This document shows, in pieces, positions 53,536-64,000 of a stretch of DNA of 64,000 bases. The translations under genes were made by a program, and so were the position numbers. The stretch comes from Pseudeuparius sepicola. Taxonomy: Eukaryota; Arthropoda; Insecta; Coleoptera; Anthribidae. The notes beneath the pieces were generated by a model. It ran no database searches. It was not told where the DNA came from and saw only the letters and a program-made list of their open reading frames with translations. The stretch covers positions 14,337,501 through 14,401,500 of the forward strand of contig OY987306.1 of NCBI GenBank assembly GCA_963920635.1. Reading direction: 5' to 3'. Every line of letters starts with the position of its first letter. The stretch's first letter is position 1.

Positions 53536-54772
53536 TCCTGTCCTGTCCTGTCCTGTCCTGTCCTGTCGTGTCGTGTCGTGTCGTGTCGTGTCGTGTCGTC
53601 CTGTCGTGTCGTCCTGTCGTGTCGTCCTGTCGTGTCGTCCTGTCGTGTCCTGTCCTGTCGTGTCCTGTCGTGTCCTGTCCTGTCCTGTCCTGTCCTGTCC
53701 TGTCCTGTCCTGTCCTGTCCTGTCCTGTCCTGTCCTGTCCTGTCCTGTCCTGTCCTGTCCTGTCCTGTCCTGTCCTGTCCTGTCCTGTCCTGTCCTGTCC
53801 TGTCCTGTCCTGTCCTGTCCTGTCCTGTCCTGTCCTGTCCTGTCCTGTCCTGTCCTGTGTCCTGTCCTGGACACCACACCACACCACACCACACCACACC
53901 ACCACTGTGTCCTGTGTCCTGTGTCCTGTGTCCTGTGTCCTGTGTCCTGTGTCCTGTGTCCTGTGTCCTGTGTCCTGTGTCCTGTGTCCTGTGTCCTGTG
54001 TCCTGTGTCCTGTGTCCTGTGTCCTGTGTCCTGTGTCCTGTGTCCTGTGTCCTGTGTCCTGTGTCCTGTGTCCTGTGTCCTGTGTCCTGTGTCCTGTGTC
54101 CTGTGTCCTGTGTCCTGTGTCCTGTGTCCTGTGTCCTGTGTCCTGTGTCCTGTGTCCTGTGTCCTGTGTCCTGTGTCCTGTGTCCTGTGTCCTGTGTCCT
54201 GTGTCCTGTGTCCTGTGTCCTGTGTCCTGTGTCCTGTGTCCTGTGTCCTGTGTCCTGTGTCCTGTGTCCTGTGTCCTGTGTCCTGTCCTGTGTCCTGTGT
54301 CCTGTGTCCTGTGTCCTGTGTCCTGTGTCCTGTGTCCTGTCCTGTCCTGTCCTGTCCTGTCCTGTCCTGTCCTGTCCTGTCCTGTCCTGTCCTGTCCTGT
54401 CCTGTCCTGTCCTGTCCTGTCCTGTCCTGTGTCCTGTCCTGTCCTGTCCTGTCCTGTCCTGTCCTGTCCTGTCCTGTCCTGTCCTGTCCTGTCCTGTCCT
54501 GTCCTGTCCTGTCCTGTCCTGTCCTGTCCTGTCCTGTCCTGTCCTGTCCTGTCCTGTCCTGTCCTGTCCTGTCCTGTCCTGTCCTGTCCTGTCCTGTCCT
54601 GTCCTGTCCTGTCCTGTCCTGTGTCCTGTCCTGGACACCACACCACACCACACCACACCACACCACCACATCACATCACATCACACCACACCACACCACA
54701 CCACACCACACGCTACGCCACGCCACGCCACGCCACGCCACCCCACACCACCCCACCCCACCCCACCCCCCC
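53536..54772. repeat. Composite satellite of CCTGT, CCTGTGT and ACCAC/CACAC units
   Basis: Blocks in order: mixed CCTGT/CGTGT pentamers (53536-53680), pure TCCTG (to ~53862), a CCTGGACACCACACCAC block (53873-53905), about 430 bp of the heptamer CCTGTGT (to ~54335), TCCTG again (to ~54625), then a second CCTGGACACCACACC block grading into CACATCA, CACGC and CACCC variants (to 54772). The absence of stops in all frames is a by-product of the repeat. Confidence 0.95.
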
Positions 54773-55109
54773 GTAATTTGGTATTCCATGTGGAAGGCTC
54801 CGCTGCAAGCATGTCTTCGCTCTTGCAATGATCTTTTATCGCAAACGGAAATTGACTTCTTTGTAATAAAGAAAAATGCCTTGTTAACAATTTTAAATAG
54901 ATCATAACTTGTAGCTGTTATATAGGCTTTTTCCTGGTGTAATATTATATTACTTTTTTACACTGTGTAACAAATCTGGAAATTTCTGTACGTTATGCAG
55001 TCTAAATAAATCACTATTTTATTTATTTATTTTATATTGGTGGCTGGCTGAAAATGGTGACTGTCTCCACACCGCTAAATTAGAATAATGACGACAATAT
55101 TATACAAAT

Positions 55110-55590
55110 GTGAACGTGTGGTGCGCGATAACTGTCCATGGCATTATAGGCCCATATTTCTAGAATAACCCCTGCAATAGAATAACGTACCTACTTTGAA
55201 ATGTTGGATACATTTTTAAGCAATGAACTCGAAAATTTGCCATTAAATTTTTGCCAAACAATGTATTTTCAACAGGATGGTTGCCAAGCACATTGCGCTC
55301 GTTAAGTAACAGAATGGCTTAACGCAAATTTGGTACAAGGTGGATTGGAAGAAACAGCCCAATTTCGTGGCCCGCAAGGATCCCCGACTTAACTGTGGCT
55401 GACATGTGTCTGTGGGGTCGTTTAAAACAAATTGTGTATGCCACTCCAATACCAAATAATATTGAACTGCTAAAAGACAGAATTACTAAGACTGTGCATT
55501 CAATATCCCAGGAAGAAATTAGAAATTCCTTCGGATATCTAAGGAAGCAGTAGGAAAATGTGTTGAATATGGGGGTGGTATTTTCGAATT
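55110..55590 (+). pseudogene. Degenerate mariner-like (DD41D-type) transposase remnant
   Basis: Fragments in several frames: VNVWC..., GIIGPYF, then after stops a stretch ending WPARIPDLTVADMCLWGR and LKQIVYATPIPNN (third catalytic region with Asp), and ISQEEIRNSF. The order matches the C-terminal half of the transposase at 20243-21316. Many stops; no termini were identified. Confidence 0.7.
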
Positions 55591-57896
55591 TTGATATAAT
55601 CTGTTTAGTTTAATTCTTTTTAGCTTAATTAATTGTTTGTATTATTTAAAAACTGCACTTGAATAAGACGTATTTTAAATTAAAAGTACTAAATTAATCT
55701 TAATGAAAATTATTTTACATTAAATAAAAACATTGACAAGTATGTCTTTAGGTGTCATAAGTATTTTAAAAGCTAGCAGGTACTATGATTAAAGGTATGC
55801 TTGAGAATACTTCAAAAGTAAGGTGATGAAATTCATACTTTTAATTTTAAACCTTGTACCTTCTGCCTTGGCTTTAATTCAAAAGATATTAATATTATTT
55901 GTAATTTTTGAATTTCATGTAAAATTAAATTTTTGTATTCTTTACTCACCCTGTATAATAAAATTGAGATTTCTCATGGTGAATCGTATTTTCTAGATCA
56001 GCAAAAATTTTAATCAAGAGCAACTTTTTTCGTATCTATAAATTTTTAGTCCATTTGTCCTCTTGTAAAATCCATCCGCGGACATACTGTATACTTAATT
56101 TGTTCTACTTGTAAAAATTTGTATTTTAAATTTTTCAAAAAAAGTCATTAATGATAAAAAAAAGTCTGCTTGACTTTAAAATAAGATTGGCATGGAAAAA
56201 GTTAACATTACTTATATTGGGTGACCAGAGAATTGAAAAAAACGTTAATTAGCATAAGAGTAAACTGCCTCTATTTGTAGAAATATTGAAAAATATTATA
56301 AGGAAAATTTGTTCAGCGTGGTAAGTTACTTATGTGTACAAAAATTTCAAAGCGTTAGGCATAGGTACTTTGATTTTTTGTTTTTATCTTGTTTTTCTTC
56401 GACTATTTCCCTCGTCTTAATTTCCACCAATCACAAACGCGCAATTTTAATTATTGTTTTTCTTTCTCATTTCCTCAAGTGTTTTTTTTGTTTGTCACGT
56501 TAATTATTTAACTTAAAATCACTCACAGATTATTACAAAACGTCAATAAATAAGTATAGATATATTTATAGATATTTGCCGCCTAGATTCCTGGTATTTT
56601 TCTTTCTTCGTAAAGCTAAAATTAAGAACGCCGATTAATGACAAACTAGAGATAGTTTCGCATTCCTGGTCATTTCCTAGTTTTCAATTTTGTTTCATAG
56701 TTATATTCTCTGGTGTTTTCGTCCACTGTGTAGGCTTGCTTATCTTCGAATAGTTCGTTCCCTTGTTTCGCATTCACAGTAATAAAAATAATTCCACTTA
56801 GCACCGCTAAATTGGTTATTTTATCGAGCCTTTTCGGTCCTTTCGACTATGTTTCTTTTGTATTTCGAATTTAGATAGCCAATCTGGAAACTAAAGATCT
56901 TGTTCTACAGAAGCCTAAAGATACTTACCTTGAAATTCCGGCTAATTTTCCTAACAGCATACCCCGATGATTATTATGTCTGATTAACTATAATAATTAT
57001 TGATTTTCAATAAATTTCTTATTTATACCAATTGCAATAGGCTGTTTTGATAGATGTTACATGTCATGTCAGTCTGTGTCAGTCAAGGGCACTGGCGCTG
57101 TCTCCCACAAAACATAAAAGGATGATGGTTTTAAACCCAGCCTTGCCTTGCCAGAAACAATGGTGCCAACTGCAGTCTAGTATTTTGACAGCCAAATTGG
57201 CGGGATTCTGCTGGAAGGAGTAGTTTTTTTGCAATGAAATGTTCTTTTTCGTGTAGATATTGCTGTGAAAGCATAGTTAGCCCCTTGTGGCAGATTTTTC
57301 ATTGATTTTGTTCCGATTCCCGTTTTTGGAGTGCCGATTTTGAGTTAATTGGACTCAGTAAAGCCGTAGGCTGATTTAGAAAAAGGGAATTGTTGAGTTT
57401 TCCGAGAAAATCAAGAGTTAATTACACTTTCCAGAGGCCCCCCGTCAACTGTGGTAAGTCGCCATTTTCTGCAACTTCTCTTACTGCCTTTCTGGCTTAT
57501 TCACAAGAGTAAACAAATTATCTCCTTTTAGGCCTTTATCTCTTCATCATATTACGGACATCACCAATTGCCCGGTTGCTGTTTTTTTTGTGGCTGCTTA
57601 TCAACTGTTACGTAACCCCTACTGCTTGGCTGTAAAACTGGATGTTGTGCTGATTTGCTGTACCCCTGCTTGCTTGCTGGCTCTGCTTTCATGCTGTGTA
57701 TTGGAGTTTAGAGGTGCCTACTTAGTGGACAGAATACAGAAGTATGGAAGCTGCATGACCTCTCACCTCAGGAGTCTGGCAAGTTCTTTCCATATTAAAT
57801 ACTGCTTTTACCTTGTACTTTTATAATGGTTATGGTTCATTTATCCCAGTTTAATTGGATTGCTGCTAAGCTGCATTATTAGTGCATGTTAATCTG

Positions 57897-57899
<3 letters not shown>
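55591..57899. other. Gene-free stretch
   Basis: No recognisable gene. A splice-donor-like CTGTG|GTAAGT at 57448-57457 follows GC-richer sequence, but nothing supports an exon. A ~50-bp segment at 56398-56450 is also found at 51409-51460. Confidence 0.4.

Positions 57900-57961
<62 letters not shown>
57900..57961. repeat. (TA)n microsatellite
   Basis: About 31 uninterrupted TA dinucleotides. Confidence 0.97.
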
Positions 57962-57967
<6 letters not shown>

Positions 57968-58185
57968 GAGAAAGAAACTGAGTGCAGAAGATGGATTTCA
58001 AATAAAACAAGGCAATTAAGAAATTACAAGATTTAATGATAACTTTTTGGTTGAAGTTGACAGATTACAGAAAATTATTAGGCTGTTTACAATAGAAAGT
58101 TAGTTAAAAAACTAGAAAGTTTAAGTACGAAAGAATATTTGAATTAAAACGAGAGTAACTAATTAATACTAGTATTTTTGGTATA

Positions 58186-60344
58186 CAGGGTGTTCACTTT
58201 CAAAATGCCCACCATTGGTATTTTTGAAACGGTAAGAGCTACAAGGTTGGTTAAATTAGACAAAAGTTGCGCATTTTGATGTGTTTCAAGAATCTGTAAA
58301 GAAATTTGACATAGCTCACGTGGTTACTAAAATAACCTGAAAAAAAAAACTGATAACTTCCACTTTTTTATTTTGTCCGTAACTTTTTTAATATCAAACG
58401 GAACTGAATGAAATTTGGTGGAATTACGTAATTAGGTACGGGCTTTCGAATGCACTATTCAGAAAAATTCTCTGCCTACTGGATCTTTAGGTGTTCATAA
58501 CCAAATTTCGATTTTCTTGTGGCGGCCATATTGGATTTTACCACCGTTGGATAGAGCAAAAAATTACGAATACAACCATGTATCACAACACCTAATTAAA
58601 CCCACTTAAATGTCAAATTTCTAATATTTTAAATATTTTGAAGCCAGGCAGTAGGCCATGATTCCGAAAACAATATCAATAACTGTCACCTAATAAACAG
58701 AAACGTCAAATTTGATGTCAAAAGTTTATTTATTTAACGTTATTTTAATAGGAACAAGAAACTAAATACTAATAAATAGATAGATGGCGCCAGGGGTCAG
58801 TATCTAACCGGCAGGCCTTAGTCCCCCGGCAATAAATCCTAGGCCGATCAGACCGTTGGTTGTCTTACGCCGATGACCATTAGGTAGGCCAGACCTATAC
58901 TGGGAGTATCCCCATAAGAAATAATCTAACGGATTTAAACAAGGTGACCTTGGTGGCCACTGGACAGGTCCGTTAGTCCCAATCCAGGATTCTGGGAAAC
59001 GGCGATCTAAATAATCTCGAACAATTCTTGCGTTATGGGGGCCAGCCCCGTCTTGTTGAAACGAAGTTAAGTTTCTAATTACTGCAAGTGGCACATTGTC
59101 TAACAATTGTTCAAAATCGTTTTGAAGGAAGTTAACATTTAAACGATTCTCAAAGGAGTATGGGCCCAATAATTGATTACCCAAAACGAATTTGTGGCCT
59201 CACCTCTTTTACCAACTGAGGATTTACAATGGCATAAAAATGTTTATTTCTTCTGTTAAAGATTCCACTGTTCGTGAACAAAGTTTCTTTTATGTAAATT
59301 ACTTTAGTCACAAAACTAGGATTTGTAGTTAATTGATTGCGAAACCAAACACAAAATTCATGCCTTCTTTGAATGTCCCCTGGATATAACTTTTGTACGG
59401 GTTGAATTTTAAAGTCATGGTATCTGTGCTTTTTTAAAATCTTGTTAACTGCCCCTAACAACAAACCACATTCCCTAGCAATTTTCCTTTGCGATGTCTC
59501 TGGATTTAAATGAATTTGAGCCAAAACATTGATTTCACTTACAGCTCCTCTAGCTCTTACAAAATCATTTCTTCTTTTGTTTTGTAACGTCGCATCCGCT
59601 TTCATACGCCTACACAACCTTCGGAAAATATTTCTGTTAGGCTGGCTTCGTTCGGGGTATAATTCTTGATACTGGCTAGAATTACGGTAGTTTCGAATAT
59701 AAACATTGTACATATCCAATCTTTCATTTATTGGATATTGTTGGGGCATGATTCAATAAGCTTTAGTCACTTAAGACGGTTAACACACAATTTTAAGTAG
59801 TTAACAAAGGTTATGGGAACTAATTGACGTTTCAGTTTATTAGGTGACAGTTATTGATATTGTTTTCGGAATCATGGCCTACTGCCTGGTTTCAAAATAT
59901 TTAAAATATTAGAAATTTGACATTTAAGTGGGTTTAATTAGGTGTTGTGATACATGGTTGTATTCGCAATTTTTTGCTCTATCCAATGGTGGTAAAATCC
60001 AATATGGCCGCCATAAGAAAATCGAAATTTGGTTATGAACACCTAAAGGTCCAGTAGGCAGAGAATTTTTATGAATAGTGCATTCGAAAGCCCGTACCTA
60101 ATTACGTAATTCTACCAAATTTCATTCAATTCCGTTTGATATTAAAAAAGTTACGGACAAAACAAAAAAGTGGACGTTTTCAGTTTTTTTCAGGTTATTT
60201 CAGTAACCACGTGAGCTATGTCAAATTTCTTTACAGATTTTTGAAACACATCAAAATGCGCAACTTTTGTCTAATTTAACCAACTTTGTAGCTCTTACCG
60301 TTTCAAAAATACCAATAGTGATCATTTTGAAAGTGAACACCCTG
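58186..60344 (-). mobile_element. Mariner-like element with ~520-bp TIRs, dead transposase
   Basis: CAGGGTGTTCACTTTCAAAA at the left (TA before it) pairs with GTGAACACCCTG at the right (60333-60344). The inverted repeats run 58186-58709 and 59824-60344. The right flank reads AATA where TA is expected, one base changed. Confidence 0.85.
58804..59749 (-). pseudogene. DD41D-type transposase, frameshifted and lacking the first catalytic Asp
   Basis: N-terminal frame (59177-59749) starts MPQQYPINERLDMYNVYIRN, an HTH region; the second (58804-59184) has LLGPYSFENRLN, FQQDGAGPHNARIV (second Asp) and WPPRSPCLNPLDYFLWG (third Asp; the usual SPDL is SPCL). I count 41 residues between second and third Asp. 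The first catalytic position is Lys (YIKETLFTNSG against FTDEATFTTNG in the 20-kb transposase), and a frameshift lies near 59180. The C terminus diverges into unrelated residues. The element cannot move itself. Confidence 0.85.
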
Positions 60345-62994
60345 AATAAAAAAACTTCGTTAGCTTCGAACACTGATTTTGATAACTTGCTTACAATTTC
60401 GGACCACTGAGACTTGTAGGGATACCTTGGTTTCGTGATAAATGGTCACTTGTTCGCCAGATGTCACCCAGACTCCTTTGATCGTGAACCTCCGGAACTA
60501 GCTCTATACCCCGATTACTGTAAAAAGTCCCGATTTTGTCAGATGACAATCTCCACAAAATCCCTAGGAATTTTCTGTTAACGATGGGTATAACAATGGT
60601 ATATGTGTCTCACCCAGTTAATGACGTCACTCATTGATTTATGATGTGAAAAGATACCCAAGTGATACGAAGAAAGAACATAATAAAATAAAAACCCTAT
60701 TGCCATCACGATTATACCGCTAATACAAATAAAAATAACTATGACTGCAACTCATTTTAATAATAATTTCAAACGTCATGGAAACACTTTCATTTTGGTA
60801 TTTTGTTAAAATCAGCCACTTGCGCCAGCGTCATTGGGGCGGACTCAGGCCAATTTTGTTTCGGTGTTGTGAAAGTGACAGTGAAGGTTTTCCGGAACGT
60901 TCAAAAGGGTTCAAACTTTGGGGAGTGAAAATATTCGCGGGTATTGTACATTTCATGAGTTTTACCGTTATCTGTGTTGTTCTTGTTCGTGCTATTAGTA
61001 GTTATTCATTGTGCAAATGGGCTCGCTACTGATCTGGACTTATGACCCGGTTGCATTTTTTGCTACATTGATGGCAACTTAGGATGGCGAAATTACCATT
61101 TGACAGTCCCAGTAAGGACTTCGTAAAATAATTTTACTATAGTCGGAAGCCAGTCGTGAGCTGCTTGAGTGGGGTTCAGTAATGTGCGGATTCAAGTCGG
61201 CCAGTGGGGTTGTATGGTTGTGAATCGCAACCTTTGGTGTGGTCCTGTGGTCCTTTCCTTTTCCGATGTTACATGAAAAGGTAAAAGCAAAACAGTGCCC
61301 GTTTCAAAACGCAGCAATTAAATTCTGTTTTTGTACAAAGTGAAAATATTAAAGATAAATTATAGTTAAATTAATGTTAAATTTACGAACAGTAATGACA
61401 AATCTGTGCACAGTAAATGATATAATAATTTTCATAAAGTGAATATAAGTGACTCGATAAATGATTGAAAAAGGATACTCTTGACGTAGGAAAAAATATA
61501 TAACAATAACTTGCTAGCTACTAAAGAAAATGACTTTGATTTCCCTGACACTTAATAAAAAAACAAATGTAATCAATTTTAAATATTAACCAAAAATTAC
61601 TGAAGTCTGATCAGCAGATAACAAAAAAAATTGGGCTTCTTCTCTACTCAAGACTTGAATAGGAATATAAAAAATATAATTTGTCATTTAGCCAACAAGG
61701 CTACTGCACTCAAAAGCGGCTGATTTAGTGCAAAAGAATAATTCGAAACGATATGGTAAATACTCCGACCTAATGAATTATTATACCGTGTGCTACTGAA
61801 TTGAAAACGGTGAGTTCTTTTCACCACAAAATTTAATATAAAATAACAATAAAAACGGCCTGATAAGGCGATCAGCAGATAGCTAGAGGTTCCCAAAAAT
61901 ACAGCCAACCTGGGTGGTGAGATATTTTTCGCAGAGACGGCAAAGCCAATATTCAAAAATGAAAAATCGAAAAATTCTCACCCCAAATTGCTGTGTCGCC
62001 GTAGCCAGAACCAAAAGCCATCAACTTTCGCTACTCAGCCTCCAATGGTGTCCTCAAGACCGCTTGGTCCGTAGAAAACCTTACACGACCGACGATATTC
62101 CGGCGTGGTCACATAAAAAATTAAAGAAAAACCAAAATACCAGCCTAGCACGGTAAACTTAATTATAACAGTCTTTTTTTACACTAAATCACGCTAATAA
62201 AAGATGAAACCTTTGCACGATGAACAAAGATTGAGAAATTCCAAAGGAACAAATCAAACGTGCATAAGCTAAATCAGTACCGCACCTGTTGTCTCGATGA
62301 CGAGCAGAGAGGAAAAGCCGGGCGGAAATTGCCTGTCACTCCCACCTATATCCTTGGTCTCCTGAGACCACCAAACATAAAGGTTAGGTTTCTTCTTCTT
62401 CAAACAATCACATATTATTTTAGGCCGTTGTTCTTATACATACCTCATTAATTTTAATTTGTTAGTTAGATGAATTTGTTTAATGCTAAATTGGAAAGGC
62501 AAAGAACAACGTACCTGTATATGAATAAGCTATTGCGAAATTTGTAAATTCCAGGTATCTGTAGTTCATTCACTGTGTGTGACTGGTTGCCTAATGGTGG
62601 CGGTAATTTGTAGTTCAAAATCCGAGGTATATCGGGAGAGTCAAAAGGTTATTACCGTAGTAACGAAAGTTGGCATAAATTTCGTTACAATGTCAATTGC
62701 TTATTATTATTGTCTTTTTTTTTGTAACGTTATAGGATGAATTATTATGAAGTTGGTGGACATGCGCGCTTCCTCTTCATAAAGGTATTATAGCCAATAT
62801 AAGATTGTCACTTTTATTGTTCGCGGCAAAAAATATTAACTTCGCTACACTTTAAGTTTAAACTATAATCACTTCAGTTTGCATCTGAATAAATACAAAT
62901 CCATATTACGGTAAGCTTGAACAATTTTTCAATGGACAGATGATGATTCTGATGCATTTGAAAATATAAAAAATATAATCACTAAGATTCCCAG
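60345..62994. other. Gene-free stretch
   Basis: I see only short frames without motifs (for example 84 residues at 60778-61032, with a hydrophobic segment near its C-terminal end). No RNA gene or clear repeat. Confidence 0.4.
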
Positions 62995-63003
62995 TTACAA
63001 ATT

Positions 63004-63389
63004 TTTGATCCAAAACTCAACATAGAAACACAGTCAGATGCAAGCAAAGATGGCATAGGCGGGTGCCTACTGCAAAATGGAAAACCTGTTGCATTTTGTT
63101 CAAGATCGATGACAGAAACTGAAACTCGTTATCCTCAAATTGATAAAGAACTTTTAAGTGTTTTGCAATGAAAAAATTTCTTAATTTCGTGTATGGTTGA
63201 AAAGTATTAATAAAAACTGATCATCATCCACCAGTTTCAATTTGTAAAAAATATTTTTAAAAAATATCTGGTCGTATACAACGACTACAATTACGATTAT
63301 TAAAATATGGCTTTGAAGTTGAATACTTACCTGGAAAATATATGTATATAGCTGACATGCTATCTAGATCCTATATAAAACAATGCTAA
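63004..63389 (+). pseudogene. LTR-retrotransposon RNase H fragment
   Basis: Frames give ETQSDASKDGIGGCLLQNGK, PVAFCSRSMTETETRYPQID, KELLSVL, then KTDHHPPVSI, and RLQLRLLKYGFEVEYLPGK with ADMLSRS, the standard Ty3/gypsy RNase H and tether order. Stops and shifts interrupt it. No LTR or neighbouring domains were found. It is unrelated in detail to the element at 22-33 kb. Confidence 0.75.
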
Positions 63390-63502
63390 AAATGAAGATT
63401 TGAATATCGTTGTTCATTCGCTAGAAATACAGTTAACAATTTTAGAAAGAACACTGCTACTGAAATGAAATGACAAACAATTATCCTTGATATTAAACTT
63501 TT

Positions 63503-63950
63503 GACAATAAGGATGTAAGATTAGTGAGTGTAAATGTATTTACAAGAGAAAGTGGTAATGGGCATAAGCATTCAAAGTTAACAAAAAGAAAAAACTAGTA
63601 ACCGCATACACGTTTTCATGCTATTTGGCAATCATCAGTACGGTGTAACATTAACCAAATCAAAAAGATAGGCATGATTTGGGAAGCAACAAATGAAGTC
63701 CAGGCAGGAGCCAACAGCACATCGGCAGCTTCAGTCAGCACATCCCCTATTTTCACTAACATCGCCACGGAGGCTGCTAAAGCCACCTGCGTGGAAATCT
63801 GTTTCACACGTGTTTCACACGCATACACGTGAAACACGTGTATGCGGTTACCAGTTTTTTCTTTTTGTTAACTTCGAGTGCTTATGCCCATAATCACTTT
63901 CTCTTGTAAATACATTTATTACACTCAGCAATCTTACATCCTTATTGTCA
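63503..63950. repeat. Long inverted repeat (arms ~115 bp), MITE-like
   Basis: GACAATAAGGATGTAAGATT starts the left arm (63503-63618); the complement closes the right arm (63835-63950), with a few mismatches. The right arm's inner edge contains a perfect palindrome CGCATACACGTG-AAA-CACGTGTATGCG (63820-63846). The ~215-bp centre has no coding signal. Confidence 0.85.
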
Positions 63951-64000
63951 TTGTAGATCGTGATTAAGTTTGTATAATTAAAAAATATATATTTTTTTTG

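Noticed and set aside
53481..54907. Very long overlapping ORFs of 380-440 residues on both strands
   Set aside because: They translate the CCTGT/CCTGTGT satellite into monotonous repeats; lack of stops follows from the unit sequence, with no start context or domain.
57590..57826. 78-residue ORF near a splice-donor-like site
   Set aside because: No recognisable domain, and the neighbouring GTAAGT could occur by chance; insufficient to call a host gene.
60778..61032. 84-residue ORF with a hydrophobic stretch
   Set aside because: Single short frame in AT-rich sequence with no homology cue or neighbouring gene.

Overview
This is eukaryotic, AT-rich, repeat-dominated DNA, almost certainly from an arthropod and most likely an insect. 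The evidence is the element mix: R4/Dong-like, jockey-like and Ty3/gypsy retroelements, long-TIR DD41D-type mariner relatives and a Polinton/Maverick. The species cannot be told from the sequence. I found no convincing host protein-coding gene; nearly every recognisable coding stretch belongs to a mobile element.

The left 41 kb is a nested set of insertions whose joins can be read almost to the base. (1) An RLE-type non-LTR retrotransposon of R4/Dong type (copy A, 1-2735 and 33062-33290) was split by (2) a Ty3/gypsy element with ~2-kb LTRs (2736-33061; 4-bp duplication ACTG). (3) A jockey-like non-LTR element on the minus strand sits 28 bp inside that element's 5' LTR (2764-22344). (4) Two DNA elements then entered the jockey: a 14.6-kb Polinton/Maverick (3956-18567; 6-bp duplication CAGCCA, termini AG...CT) and a mariner-like element with 370-bp inverted repeats and an intact transposase (19823-21766). 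To the right, further R4/Dong copies (B, C, D and a scrap E; 33326-41088) stand head to tail, joined by short TAA-type repeats.

The most unusual object is the Polinton. Its only intact gene is a 1299-residue protein-primed family B DNA polymerase, followed by a frameshifted small Cys-rich gene. No integrase, packaging ATPase, protease or capsid gene is visible, and about 60% of the element is terminal inverted repeat (3.9 kb left, 4.9 kb right) built of tandem modules. It looks like a recently moved, stripped-down element that would need integration functions supplied from elsewhere.

The right 23 kb (41-64 kb) is AT-rich sequence with small DNA elements flanked by TA (41.2-43.6, 48.0-49.3 with one nested inside, 58.2-60.3 kb), remnants of a hAT/CGGBP1-like transposase, a mariner-like transposase and an LTR-retroelement RNase H, two tRNA-like relics, a 1.2-kb satellite of CCTGT/CCTGTGT units, several tandem duplications and a perfect 24-bp hairpin. 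Long stretches between these hold nothing I can name.
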